A stretch of 41,447 nucleotides of DNA from an uncultured Clostridia bacterium (GCA_947088135.1 CAMUFJ010000011.1:1-41447), one strand, 5' to 3'; shown: positions 22,945 through 32,270, counted from the stretch's first letter. The notes: generated by a model not told the origin, from the letters alone. Translations and numbers: made by a program.

Positions 22945-24482
22945 TCTTCCTTATTCTCCTCTATTTGCCGATCGGCGCTTTCCGCCTGATCTTGCGCATC
23001 GATGCTTTCCTCGACTTGTCCGCTTACCTCTTCTGCCGTATTCGTATCAACCGTTTTTCGTTTGCGAAATATCCGATTGGTTATGCTTTTAGCCAGGTGC
23101 ATCACCGATTTGTAATTGAGTCCGGCATAAACGGCAAATACGCCGAAATATGCCAAGCATCCCCACCAACGAGGCAACAGCGTCGCACATAAAATGAACC
23201 CCACCGTAATGAATGCTTCAACAATGTATTCTTTGACCAAGTTGACGCCGATCAATTTTGAAACAACGATTTCCGACAAAACCGAATTGAGCATGATCAC
23301 GAATACAACCGAACACAACAGCGCGGTTAAATGATCGAACAAATAAGCACAAAGTACAAACAGCACTATTCCGACCGCAATTGAAATTACGTTAACCAAC
23401 AGCATACTCTGTTCTTTTCGGTATACTTTCAAGTAGTTATTGGTCAACAAGCTTACTTTGGAAGAATAAATGATAATCGGCAATAAAATTCCAAGATAAG
23501 GCAAGCTTTCGCTGTATTTCGGCAACCATAAATTGAGAAGCCAACACCCGGGGAAATAAAACAGCATGATAAAAAACAGCAAGGGGGAAATTAGCCCGCG
23601 AATGCTTTTGTACATCTGCGGTAATTTATCCCGATCGATTCGCTGTAAAGACGGAAATAAAACAACGCTTACCGCCGTCACAAATACCAAAAACACGTTT
23701 GATGCGCTAAAAGCGAACGCAACTTTTCCGAATACCAACTCATCCCAATGCCATTGAATGATCATTTTGGCGCTGCCGACCATGAGCATTGCCGACCAAT
23801 TTGCCATCATCAAAAGAATTCCGGATGAAATATTGCTTTTTAACTCTTTCCATGTTTCGGAAACTTTTAAGGTTTTCCCCAAATATAGTCCGCGATTAAA
23901 CAATATCCCTATTAATATAGCCACGGCATCACCGCATAGATCGGCAATACAATACCAACGGTAATCGTTTATGCGGAGAGCTAAAAGCACTCCGATTATA
24001 CCGCCGTATACCAAACGCTGACATATAATTAAAACGACGTACTTGTTGATCCTATTTGTAATCTGCAACATATAGGATCCATACGTTACGAAATTTCTTG
24101 TGACAATACCGATAGCGACGAAAAGAAAGACAAATTTGTTAATTCCCGTAAAAGTAAATAACGCCACTATCGCCATAATTCCGGCAATAAGGCTGGTAAA
24201 TATCAATAATACTGCGAACTGCGAACGAAGCCTCGCTTTATCAAGCTCCTCATAGTCGTATTTGGAATAGCGAAGCACCAATCCGTCGAGCAACCCAAAA
24301 TGCAACACCCCTACGTAACCGACGTATAGCATATACGTCTGCCAATAGGAATATTGAAATTCATCGATAAACTTCGGAACAATCAGTGTCGTAACAAAAC
24401 TAATTGCCAAAGATATGATTTGCGCAATCATGGAAAAAACAACATTCTTGGCAAATTTTTTCGTCGTAATGTTTTGCGCCAT
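22941..24482 (-). CDS. Wzx-like polysaccharide flippase (MOP superfamily)
   Basis: A 513-residue membrane protein with about 12-14 helices in the MOP/Wzx pattern and a hydrophilic, acidic C-terminal tail of about 45 residues rich in Glu, Gln and Asp. It should move the undecaprenyl-linked repeat unit across the membrane. It sits between the SDR gene (6 bases upstream) and rfbA (4-base overlap), and a Wzy-like polymerase is in the same operon, which supports a Wzx/Wzy-dependent route. Confidence 0.85.
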   Translation of the reverse strand: MAQNITTKKFAKNVVFSMIAQIISLAISFVTTLIVPKFIDEFQYSYWQTYMLYVGYVGVLHFGLLDGLVLRYSKYDYEELDKARLRSQFAVLLIFTSLIAGIMAIVALFTFTGINKFVFLFVAIGIVTRNFVTYGSYMLQITNRINKYVVLIICQRLVYGGIIGVLLALRINDYRWYCIADLCGDAVAILIGILFNRGLYLGKTLKVSETWKELKSNISSGILLMMANWSAMLMVGSAKMIIQWHWDELVFGKVAFAFSASNVFLVFVTAVSVVLFPSLQRIDRDKLPQMYKSIRGLISPLLFFIMLFYFPGCWLLNLWLPKYSESLPYLGILLPIIIYSSKVSLLTNNYLKVYRKEQSMLLVNVISIAVGIVLFVLCAYLFDHLTALLCSVVFVIMLNSVLSEIVVSKLIGVNLVKEYIVEAFITVGFILCATLLPRWWGCLAYFGVFAVYAGLNYKSVMHLAKSITNRIFRKRKTVDTNTAEEVSGQVEESIDAQDQAESADRQIEENKEE

Positions 24483-24488
24483 AAATTC

Positions 24489-25487
24489 CTAACGTATGTT
24501 TTGTTTCATATACGCAATCAGTTTCTTGTAACACTTTATAAGAGAAGTTTGCGGAATCCAGCCAAGTTGCTTCAATTTATCCGTTGACAAATTCATTTTT
24601 AGCGTTTTGGCATAACCAAGCTTTTCAATATCGCTGTTTGCTTCAATTTGCACTTTTACTTTCCCTTCTCCAAACTCCTTGGCTACCATTTGTGCCATTT
24701 CATATATCGAACAATACGTATCTTCGTTCGCAACGTTGTATGCCTCCCCCTCAGCTCCTTTTAAAAGTACCGTAAATATCGCTTCAACCGCATCGCCAAC
24801 ATCAATATAGTTTCGTTTTGTTTCACCTTTTGTTTTTAATACAATATCTCGTCCCTCTATCGCACATCTTGCAAATTCGGCAAACACTCTCGCGTCGTTG
24901 TATTCTACACCTTCACCGAAAGTTTGAGTAAGCCTTACAACTTTTACGGGAACTTTGTATTCAGAAGCGTAAGCCGCGCAAAGGCTTTCACACAGTCGTT
25001 TGCTTTCCGGATAGCTGGAACGCGCGCTCATGGTATCGATGTTCGACGGATGGAACTCGTATATTTTTTCGTCGGTTTCGGGCGTACCGTACACTTCCAT
25101 TGTGGAAAGATAAACAACTCCCTTAACGGGATTTACGCGAGAAAATTCCAACAAGTTTTTTGTTCCGTAAACGGAATTAAAAATAACTTCAACCGGCTCG
25201 GTTACAAATTCTTTGCTTGCGGTTTTGCTTGCCGCATGAATGACATAATTAATGCCTAAATCTTGGGGCATTAAGCTGCATACGTCGCATACTAAATAAT
25301 GCAGATGTTCCTGCGGAAGATCGGAAAAAGCAACACGGGCTTTGTTTTCATTCCGCACCAAAGCATATACGTCTATATGATTTTCCCCGTTATGCAAAAC
25401 TAACTTTTTAACAAGAGCTTTCCCGATTAAACCGCTCGCTCCGGTAATGAGTACTTTACTGCCCTCTAATTCAGACAAATCAATCAA
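24489..25487 (-). CDS. NAD(P)-dependent sugar epimerase/dehydratase (extended SDR)
   Basis: A 332-residue protein with GASGLIG (16-22), the serine of STMEVYG and the catalytic pair in SSYPESK. It starts with TTG, overlapping the cytidylyltransferase stop (TTGA), with GGAG 7 bases upstream; the ATG-less start is thus supported by coupling. The exact reaction (epimerase, dehydratase or reductase) cannot be told. Its tight coupling with an IspD/TarI-like gene suggests that it acts on the same CDP-linked or phosphorylated polyol or sugar. Confidence 0.8.
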   Translation of the reverse strand: MIDLSELEGSKVLITGASGLIGKALVKKLVLHNGENHIDVYALVRNENKARVAFSDLPQEHLHYLVCDVCSLMPQDLGINYVIHAASKTASKEFVTEPVEVIFNSVYGTKNLLEFSRVNPVKGVVYLSTMEVYGTPETDEKIYEFHPSNIDTMSARSSYPESKRLCESLCAAYASEYKVPVKVVRLTQTFGEGVEYNDARVFAEFARCAIEGRDIVLKTKGETKRNYIDVGDAVEAIFTVLLKGAEGEAYNVANEDTYCSIYEMAQMVAKEFGEGKVKVQIEANSDIEKLGYAKTLKMNLSTDKLKQLGWIPQTSLIKCYKKLIAYMKQNIR

Positions 25488-26239
25488 TTCGTTTCTTCTC
25501 CGTAACCATAAATTTGAGCATTTTCCTTTGCGTCGAGAATTGCACGCATCGTATAAAAGTCGTCAGGGGTCGTAATTTTAATATTTTCGTACGGACCGTC
25601 AAGCATAAACAAAGGATAACCGTACTGTTGCATTAACGAACAGGAATCTATTGAATTCGTAATTCCCGATTTCATCGCCTGTCTATGAACGCCCAGTATA
25701 TCGCTCAACCAAAAGCTTTGAGGCGCTTTTGCGACGCGAGATTTCTCTCTGGACGGCACCTGCTCCACTTGTCCGTTTGCATCCACGACGACAATTGTTT
25801 CTTTAACGATCCCTGCGGTAATTGCCGAACCCTTCTCCATGACGCAACGGATATTTTCAGAGAGCAATTTGGAACTTATTAAAGGACGAACGCCGTCATG
25901 AATTAAAACGATTGCTTTTTGCCCCGCGGAAACTTCCTCTGCGGCACATAAACCGTTATAAATGGAAAGCTGTCCGCTCTCTCCCCCACCGACTATTTTT
26001 TTGACTTTTTCTATACGGTATTGATATAGTAGCTTTTCCAAATGCGGAATCCAATCGGAAATACAAGCTATCACAACGGCATCTATTTGAGGATTCTTTT
26101 CAAAGTGTTCCAAAGTGTGAATGATAATCGGCTTATCGTGAACCTTTAAGAATTGTTTGGGCGTTTCTTTGCTATGCATTCTGCTACCGACACCGCCCGC
26201 AAAAATCACGCCTATATTCATAATCTCATTCTTTTGCAT
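25484..26239 (-). CDS. IspD/TarI-like cytidylyltransferase
   Basis: A 251-residue CTP-dependent nucleotidyltransferase. Near the N-terminus it has FAGGVGSRM and TPKQFL, then IHDGVRPLIS and the KAPQSF block, as in IspD and the ribitol-5-phosphate cytidylyltransferases. Capsule context and the valine in HDGVRP favour a TarI-type enzyme making CDP-ribitol or a related CDP-polyol rather than isoprenoid synthesis. Three starts are possible (26251, 26239, 26221). 26239 is chosen because GGAG lies 6 bases upstream; the gene then overlaps the polymerase stop by 14 bases. Confidence 0.78.
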   Translation of the reverse strand: MQKNEIMNIGVIFAGGVGSRMHSKETPKQFLKVHDKPIIIHTLEHFEKNPQIDAVVIACISDWIPHLEKLLYQYRIEKVKKIVGGGESGQLSIYNGLCAAEEVSAGQKAIVLIHDGVRPLISSKLLSENIRCVMEKGSAITAGIVKETIVVVDANGQVEQVPSREKSRVAKAPQSFWLSDILGVHRQAMKSGITNSIDSCSLMQQYGYPLFMLDGPYENIKITTPDDFYTMRAILDAKENAQIYGYGEETN

Positions 26240-27587
26240 TTTGAACTCCATTCATGTTAGGAATTTTTCTTTTTATGACAACCGCCCTTTTTTTGCTGAT
26301 TGCAAAATAATAAATAACCGCTAACCAAAACAATTCGTATACAAACCCCAAACTAAACCGTCCGAATAATTGTTCCGCAATCGGGAAAAACAGTACGGGA
26401 TAAATCAGCATACTGTATAAAACCCAAGCAAATCCATATTTGCTCTTTTGGGCAAACATATAAAGCCATTGATAAATCGCGCCGATAATAAAAGGAAAAA
26501 GAATAACCCCAAAGTATCCAAAATCTTCCGTAAAAGGTTTTAGTGCAGAATAAATATTGGAACTGTAAATGTATCCGTTGCCGGATTGGAATTCGATGAA
26601 TTTATCAAAGCGGCTTAACGTTTGATAATCAAGATTTATGCCTACATAACCCAATATTGTTTTAAATGAATTTAAAAAGGTATTAAACGTTGCCGCACCG
26701 TATCGTAAAGCTTCTTCATTTTCACTCAACCAAAGATTATAATTATAAAGCCCCGAACCGCCGTAAATGCTTATCATACGAGTTAAGTTTGATGAATATT
26801 GCTTCATTTTTCCCAATAAGAAGAATATAATCAAAGCGACGATTCCCAACACTAATACTTTTTTGATGATTTTTAAATTGACGTCTTTGCCCTTGCAGTT
26901 CTGTCTGAAAAACAAGACATATAGGCAAATAAAATAGAACGCATACCTCAAGAAAATATTTCTATCGGAAGTCACCAAAGCCGTCACAATAAACAAAACT
27001 ATCGGTAAAATCAAAACAACCGCATTTGTACGATCTTTACGGGAAAACAGCTTTATCATCAAGCGGTAAGTATTTACGTAGGCAATCGCCGTTATCACTT
27101 CGCGCATCTGATTAAAGATAAAACCGGGAGAATAATTATTATAAACGATGTTGTTATAAATTTGACGTAATTTTTCCCCCAATGAGCCCGCACCGGATAC
27201 GTCAGACAACAGCTTATAAATATAAATAATTGCCAAGCCAAAAGAAACAGCCAACAACGTATATGCCGGATACCGTTTGTTCAACTTGGCATCGTCCACA
27301 TAAAGCCGTACAGTTGAATTGGATTGAATTGCAGACAAAGTAGAAGTTGAACTAAAACTTTTAACGAGCGCTCCGCCTAACCCAAAAGAAACGATTGCGG
27401 TACATACGTATATAACAAATAGATGGTTGATTTTAACTTCCCAGTTCGCATAATTAAACAACACGATAGCAAAGGTAGCAAAAAGCATTAGGCACAACAA
27501 AAACCAGGGAGAAAGCAAATCTCTTTTCCCCGAATAATACGCTATAAATAAGAATACAGCTAAGAGCAAAAACATTAAAAAAGCCAT
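26226..27587 (-). CDS. Wzy-like polysaccharide polymerase
   Basis: A 453-residue membrane protein with about 11-12 helices and a large hydrophilic loop near residues 270-345, as in oligosaccharide repeat-unit polymerases. Sequence identity in this family is always low, so the call rests on topology, length and position between glycosyltransferase and precursor genes. It would join repeat units on the outer face of the membrane. Confidence 0.72.
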   Translation of the reverse strand: MAFLMFLLLAVFLFIAYYSGKRDLLSPWFLLCLMLFATFAIVLFNYANWEVKINHLFVIYVCTAIVSFGLGGALVKSFSSTSTLSAIQSNSTVRLYVDDAKLNKRYPAYTLLAVSFGLAIIYIYKLLSDVSGAGSLGEKLRQIYNNIVYNNYSPGFIFNQMREVITAIAYVNTYRLMIKLFSRKDRTNAVVLILPIVLFIVTALVTSDRNIFLRYAFYFICLYVLFFRQNCKGKDVNLKIIKKVLVLGIVALIIFFLLGKMKQYSSNLTRMISIYGGSGLYNYNLWLSENEEALRYGAATFNTFLNSFKTILGYVGINLDYQTLSRFDKFIEFQSGNGYIYSSNIYSALKPFTEDFGYFGVILFPFIIGAIYQWLYMFAQKSKYGFAWVLYSMLIYPVLFFPIAEQLFGRFSLGFVYELFWLAVIYYFAISKKRAVVIKRKIPNMNGVQNAKE

Positions 27588-27624
27588 AATGTATCCGTTA
27601 AGTCCTAATTATTATACTCTAACA

Positions 27625-28539
27625 CTAAAACAAACCAAATATTACTTTAATGAAAAAACCAAATCGGATTTCGTTGGTATATTTCCTTAATTCTCTGCCG
27701 TTTTTTAAAATTTTAATTTTTCCTTTAAAGGATTTCTCCCGTGAGCATATTTTAATCAGCGGATAGCTTTCCGCTTCTTGGGGAAATCTTTCCACGATCT
27801 CTTGGGCAAGCAAACTGCGTCCGTTCCTGTATTCGGCATGACGAAGCTTTTTAAATCTTGATTTTATTTTTTTAGAAAAACTGCTGGATGCTCCCACAAC
27901 ATTGTTTTCGTGCTGTCTATATTTAATAAACGACCTTTTATCATAAATAATTCCATTGAACAAAGACGCAACCATTGCTATCCAAACGTCGTGTATTCTA
28001 TTTCTCAATAGCATAGGCGAAGGTCTATTCGCTTCGTTTGTAAGAATACGGAAAAAATCGTTCGACAACACCATCGTACAACCCGCAATCATATTGCATT
28101 CAAGTATACTTACAGGCGTTAAATGTATAAAGGCGTCCTCTTGATATCTTAAACCGATCGAGTTTCCATATTTATCAACGCATTCTTGATTAGAAGCGTA
28201 TAAGAGTTTACCGTCAAGCCGATTCACGGCTTCAATCAGCTTATTCTCCTCCCAAATATCGTCTTGATCGGCAAGCGCGTAGAAATCGAAACTATCCGGA
28301 ACGGAATAAAGCAAATTCATAAAACTGTTGCCGACGCCTACGTTGGTTGCAAAGTCAATATGAACATTTACAAATTTATTACCGTACTCACTCAATATAT
28401 TTTTTGTACCGTCTGACGAGCCGTCATCCCGAACAAAAAGCTCGACTTGTACTTCTTTTTGAAACAAAATACTATCTAATTGTTCTTTCAGGTACTTCTC
28501 TCCGTTGTAAGTACTCATCAAGACTGCAACACTAATCAT
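27625..28539 (-). CDS. family 2 glycosyltransferase, rhamnosyltransferase-like
   Basis: A 304-residue GT-A enzyme. VLMSTYNGEKYLKEQLDSI at the N-terminus, RDDGSSDGT (37-45) and ALADQDDIWEENK (DxD motif at 91-94) are typical of rhamnosyl- and related transferases. With the rfb genes in the same operon, dTDP-rhamnose is a plausible donor, but this is inference. Its start overlaps the licD stop (ATGA). It is cytoplasmic, with no clear membrane segment apart from a hydrophobic C-terminus. Confidence 0.85.
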   Translation of the reverse strand: MISVAVLMSTYNGEKYLKEQLDSILFQKEVQVELFVRDDGSSDGTKNILSEYGNKFVNVHIDFATNVGVGNSFMNLLYSVPDSFDFYALADQDDIWEENKLIEAVNRLDGKLLYASNQECVDKYGNSIGLRYQEDAFIHLTPVSILECNMIAGCTMVLSNDFFRILTNEANRPSPMLLRNRIHDVWIAMVASLFNGIIYDKRSFIKYRQHENNVVGASSSFSKKIKSRFKKLRHAEYRNGRSLLAQEIVERFPQEAESYPLIKICSREKSFKGKIKILKNGRELRKYTNEIRFGFFIKVIFGLF

Positions 28540-29369
28540 TGATTATCTTCGACTTCCTTATAATACGCCTTAAAAGTGTGATGGGAAATTCTCTTCTCTT
28601 CGGGAGGTAATTCCATGTAATTGCCGTAAATACTCGATAAGTATTTGTCATATTGCGCGATTGCTTTAAAATGAAACTCCTCGAAGGGCAATTCTACATA
28701 ATCGGTGAACACGTCTTGCGGTAAAATTTCTCTCTCTCGATAAGATCCGCCGACGGCTGCCGCAAAGTTCACGCTGTTAAAATCGATTTTCGTATATTTC
28801 TTCTGAATTTTAGCGAATAATTTACTTTTGTTCACAAACCTGCTTAATATAAAAAAGGTAAAGCGAAAAGGCTCGTAGTACCACGCGTGCGTTTTTGACC
28901 TGAAAAACTTATTCCAATGCGCGGCAATCAGCAAATTTCGTTTAAAGGAGGTCGATTTAAATGCTTTTACTGCTTTTTTGTAAGTATTCCCCAAACCGTC
29001 AATGGGGAATACGTCTATATTGACTCCGATCTTATTGCCGTCGATAATATTTTCATCTTCCAAAACAGTATTCGGTTCGTAAATTTTAGCCGATAAATCA
29101 ACGTAAGATTTATCGGTTTCCCACGACCGAATTTTGAACGGAACGTCATGTGAAAGACAATAAGAGATTAACGCATCGTAATCGGGACGGGGCATCATAA
29201 TATCGATATCGTCATCCCAAGGGATAAATCCCTGATGACGAACCGCTCCCAAGAGAGTTCCGCCGCCCAAAGAATATCTCAAATTTTCTTTTTCGCAGAT
29301 TTCATGGACGGCAAGTAATAATTGCAATTCGATTTTTTTCAGTTGATCTAAATTTATCTCGCGAATCAT
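28536..29369 (-). CDS. LicD family phosphotransferase
   Basis: A 277-residue nucleotidyltransferase-fold protein with GGTLLGAVRH (36-45) and PWDDDIDI (50-57), the hallmark of LicD and fukutin-type enzymes. These transfer phosphocholine or a phosphopolyol from a CDP-linked donor to a glycan. The CDP donor could come from the TarI-like gene in the same operon; no choline kinase or choline uptake gene is seen here. It overlaps both neighbours by 4 bases. Confidence 0.88.
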   Translation of the reverse strand: MIREINLDQLKKIELQLLLAVHEICEKENLRYSLGGGTLLGAVRHQGFIPWDDDIDIMMPRPDYDALISYCLSHDVPFKIRSWETDKSYVDLSAKIYEPNTVLEDENIIDGNKIGVNIDVFPIDGLGNTYKKAVKAFKSTSFKRNLLIAAHWNKFFRSKTHAWYYEPFRFTFFILSRFVNKSKLFAKIQKKYTKIDFNSVNFAAAVGGSYREREILPQDVFTDYVELPFEEFHFKAIAQYDKYLSSIYGNYMELPPEEKRISHHTFKAYYKEVEDNQ

Positions 29370-30235
29370 TCTTCTGCGCCTATATTCTTTTTCTGTTTAG
29401 CGGTCGATTTTTTATGAATTAAATGAAAAAAGACAAACTTACGCATCCACCTCGGCATTATGCAAACCCAAAACTGAATTCTATTCGTTTTTCTATATTC
29501 TTTGGAAGTAATAAAACCGGTGTCTAAAATTTGTTTTCTAGCACGTTTATATTTTTTATAATACTTCAATCCGCCGCGGCGTGCAATCATGCTTCTATTC
29601 GTACGCACATGACACAAGTATGCGTCAATATTCATGCACTGGGCGCCCGCGAGGATCATGTCGACCCACAGCATATCGTCTTCCATAAGCGGACAATCTT
29701 TGTAGTTGCCCGCTTCAAGCACTTTGCTTTTCTTGAACATGACCGTCACATGATTGAACGCACTGCGTTTCTTTTGGTACTGCACGATTTGATCGTGAGT
29801 TAAAGGAACTCGCCTCTCCGCAACGGGATGATCTTCGTCGGTTTCGAATTCGATAATGTGCCCTCCGCAAATATCCAATTCGGGATTTTTTTCAAATTCT
29901 GCAAGTTGTAATTCAAACCGGTCAGGAACAGCAATATCATCCGTATCCATTCTTGCAATCAATTCATGACTGCACTCAGGAACACCGACCGACAATGCTA
30001 TCCCCAACCCCTTATTTTCTTCTAAGGATATTTCTTTGATGTTTACATCTTCAAAATTTTTGTATTTATCAATTATATCTTGCAGTTCTTGCGGAATCGG
30101 TCCGTCTTTAACGATTACCCACTCATCAGATTTCACTGTTTGATTATTGATGCTTTCTAATGCTTTATCAAAAAATTCCGGTTTTTCTTTGTGATATACT
30201 GAAATTAAAACTGAAAAATTTTGTTTCTCTCCCAT
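29366..30235 (-). CDS. family 2 glycosyltransferase (AmsE-like)
   Basis: A 289-residue GT-A enzyme with SVLISVYHKEKPEFF at the N-terminus, DTDD (97-100) as nucleotide-sugar motif and LMEDDMLWVDM as the acceptor/catalytic region. It is most like the AmsE group of exopolysaccharide transferases. The C-terminus is basic with an amphipathic stretch that could touch the membrane. It starts 3 bases after the phosphoglycosyl transferase stop. Donor and acceptor sugars are unknown. Confidence 0.85.
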   Translation of the reverse strand: MGEKQNFSVLISVYHKEKPEFFDKALESINNQTVKSDEWVIVKDGPIPQELQDIIDKYKNFEDVNIKEISLEENKGLGIALSVGVPECSHELIARMDTDDIAVPDRFELQLAEFEKNPELDICGGHIIEFETDEDHPVAERRVPLTHDQIVQYQKKRSAFNHVTVMFKKSKVLEAGNYKDCPLMEDDMLWVDMILAGAQCMNIDAYLCHVRTNRSMIARRGGLKYYKKYKRARKQILDTGFITSKEYRKTNRIQFWVCIMPRWMRKFVFFHLIHKKSTAKQKKNIGAEE

Positions 30236-30238
30236 AAA

Positions 30239-30928
30239 TTACCTCTTAAGTACTGCAAATACCGTCTTAAACATTGTTCCTATATCGCGCCAAAAACCCT
30301 GTTTTTTTAACGACTGCAAATTATATTCCATTTTTTTCGGAAGCACAACCTCTACATATGCTTCGTCAACGTTTTCAACGTCTTTTAAAAGTTCGTCTTC
30401 ATCTTTGAATTTAATACTCGCTTCGCTCGTAACGCCGGCGGGCAGCAACAAAGTCGCCATCATCTCTTCCGAATACCTTTCAACGTACTTCGGAACTTCG
30501 GGACGCGTCCCAACGAACGACATTTTGCCGCGCCAAACGTCGATCAACTGGCTGACCTCGTCAAGACGACATTTACGGATAAACTTACCGACTTTTGTTA
30601 TGCGCATATCGTTACTAACAGTAACTTGCGAACCCATTTTGTCGGCATTGTTTACCATCGTCCGAAATTTAAATATTCTAAACCTTTTGCCGTACTGCGT
30701 TACCCGCTCCTGCCTGAAAAACACAGGACCGCGGCTATCGATTTTAATGGCGATGGCAAGGATAATAAAAATCGGCGAAAGAATTATCAGCATTAACGAA
30801 GAAACGAAAAAATCAAAAAGTCTTTTCCAAAACAAGCTGAAATTTTTCTTTCTCAATTTTTCGTAATATGGACGCACCGCTTCGTTCTGCATTTCGGGCG
30901 GTAACTTTTTCCACTTTTTTACTATCAT
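30239..30928 (-). CDS. PglC/WcaJ-like initiating phosphoglycosyl transferase
   Basis: A 229-residue monotopic enzyme that loads the first sugar phosphate on undecaprenyl phosphate. One hydrophobic segment (about 36-62) is followed by the catalytic domain with FKFRTM, the Asp-Glu pair in RLDEVSQ (D123, E124) and FVGTRPE. The small size, without four extra N-terminal helices, makes it PglC-like rather than WbaP-like. It overlaps the DegT gene by 4 bases, and such aminotransferases often make its substrate sugar. Confidence 0.9.
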   Translation of the reverse strand: MIVKKWKKLPPEMQNEAVRPYYEKLRKKNFSLFWKRLFDFFVSSLMLIILSPIFIILAIAIKIDSRGPVFFRQERVTQYGKRFRIFKFRTMVNNADKMGSQVTVSNDMRITKVGKFIRKCRLDEVSQLIDVWRGKMSFVGTRPEVPKYVERYSEEMMATLLLPAGVTSEASIKFKDEDELLKDVENVDEAYVEVVLPKKMEYNLQSLKKQGFWRDIGTMFKTVFAVLKR

Positions 30929-32130
30929 TGAATATATTCCTTAACGATTTCGGAATAGTTTTTAATTACGTACTCCGCCTCCTCATCGGTAAGACAAGTA
31001 TGAAGCGGAAGCGTTATTTCGTTAGCAAAATTCGCATACGCATTCGGATAGTTTTTGACTTGAAAGCCCAAATTTTTATAAGCCGTGTGCAACGGTAAGG
31101 GCTTGTAGTGAACGTTACAAGCAATTCCCCGCTCCGCCATTTTGATAATTATATCGTTGCGCTCCTCGGTCGTTATATTGGGCACGCGGGTAATGTACAA
31201 ATGCCCCGACGACTTGTACTCATCGGTATAATGCCGTAACGTTTTAATGCCGAGCGGTTTGAAAGCATCGTCGTACTTCTTGATGATTTCCCGTCTGCGT
31301 TCCAACATCGCGGGATATCTCTTCATCTGCGCAAGCCCGATCGCGGCGGCAACGTCCGTCATATTGCACTTGTACCAAGTACCGATAATGTCGTATTCCC
31401 ATGCGCCGAGCTGGGTTTTGGCAAGCGCGTCTTTTGACTGACCGTGCAAAGAAAGCAACTGCATTTGACGGTATATTTCTTCGTTGTCAACCGCTTCGAT
31501 ATCGCGCCAGGTCAACGCACCGCCCTCCGCTGTCGTAAAATTCTTCACGGCGTGGAATGAGAACGAGGAAAAGTCGGCAATGCTTCCGACCTTTTTCCCG
31601 TGCCACTCCGCCCCGAACGCATGGGCGGTATCCGCCAAAACGGCAATCCTTCCGATCGCTTTTTGAATTTTATTTGACGGTTTAAAAAGATTTTTCTTCT
31701 TGTTTACAATTTCGAAAATACGCTCGTAATCGCAGGGAATGCCGGCTAAATCAATGGGAATGACCGCCTTCGTCTTTTTAGTTATCGCTCTTTCCAAAGC
31801 GTCATAGTCCATTTCAAGGCAGTCTTTCTGCGTGTCCACAAGAACGATCTTTGCCCCGACGTGATCGATTACCGACGCGGTTGCCGTATAGGTATAAGCG
31901 GAAGTAATGACTTCATCGCCTTTTCCTATCCCGAGCACGCGCAAAGCCAACTCTGCACAAGCCGTTTGTGAGTTAAGGCATACCGCGCGGTTTACTCCGC
32001 AAAACTCAGCAACCTGCCGTTCGAGTTCTTTGGTTTTAGGTCCTGTTGTGATCCAACCCGATTTCAAAGCTTCCGCTACTTCTTCGATTTCAGCCTCCGA
32101 TATATCGGGTGGAGAAAATTTTATATTCAT
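30925..32130 (-). CDS. DegT/DnrJ/EryC1 sugar aminotransferase
   Basis: A 401-residue PLP enzyme that aminates a keto-sugar nucleotide. The PLP lysine is K196 in SFHAVKNFTTAEGG; the aspartate of VLADTAHAFGAEW is the partner. It is the first gene of the polysaccharide operon, with AGGAG 10 bases before the ATG. No dedicated 4,6-dehydratase (PglF/FlaA1 type) is in the window, so it may use dTDP-4-keto-6-deoxyglucose from RfbB or a precursor made elsewhere. Confidence 0.92.
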   Translation of the reverse strand: MNIKFSPPDISEAEIEEVAEALKSGWITTGPKTKELERQVAEFCGVNRAVCLNSQTACAELALRVLGIGKGDEVITSAYTYTATASVIDHVGAKIVLVDTQKDCLEMDYDALERAITKKTKAVIPIDLAGIPCDYERIFEIVNKKKNLFKPSNKIQKAIGRIAVLADTAHAFGAEWHGKKVGSIADFSSFSFHAVKNFTTAEGGALTWRDIEAVDNEEIYRQMQLLSLHGQSKDALAKTQLGAWEYDIIGTWYKCNMTDVAAAIGLAQMKRYPAMLERRREIIKKYDDAFKPLGIKTLRHYTDEYKSSGHLYITRVPNITTEERNDIIIKMAERGIACNVHYKPLPLHTAYKNLGFQVKNYPNAYANFANEITLPLHTCLTDEEAEYVIKNYSEIVKEYIQ

Positions 32131-32185
32131 TCGTTAAACACTCCTTGTAATCAAATCGGCATAATTCGCCATAATTACAGCTATC

Positions 32186-32214
32186 ATTATACTACAACGA
32201 GTCAAGAAAATCAA
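32186..32214 (-). promoter_or_regulatory. sigma-A promoter of the polysaccharide operon
   Basis: On the minus strand TTGATT (32214-32209), 17-base spacer, TATAAT (32191-32186). Predicted start near 32179, leader about 49 bases. It is the only clear promoter I see for the 13 genes down to rfbC. Confidence 0.8.
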
Positions 32215-32255
32215 TAGAATTATGTAATATTTTCCAGTTACAATCAATTAAGTTT

Positions 32256-32270
32256 ACTGTACATTACAGT
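32256..32270. promoter_or_regulatory. palindrome upstream of the polysaccharide promoter
   Basis: Perfect ACTGTA-CAT-TACAGT, about 42 bp upstream of the -35 box. It could be an activator or repressor site. The rest of the 32131-32363 gap shows no gene; a CATAATTCGC/CATAATTACA near-repeat with a 10-bp period lies in the leader. Confidence 0.35.
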
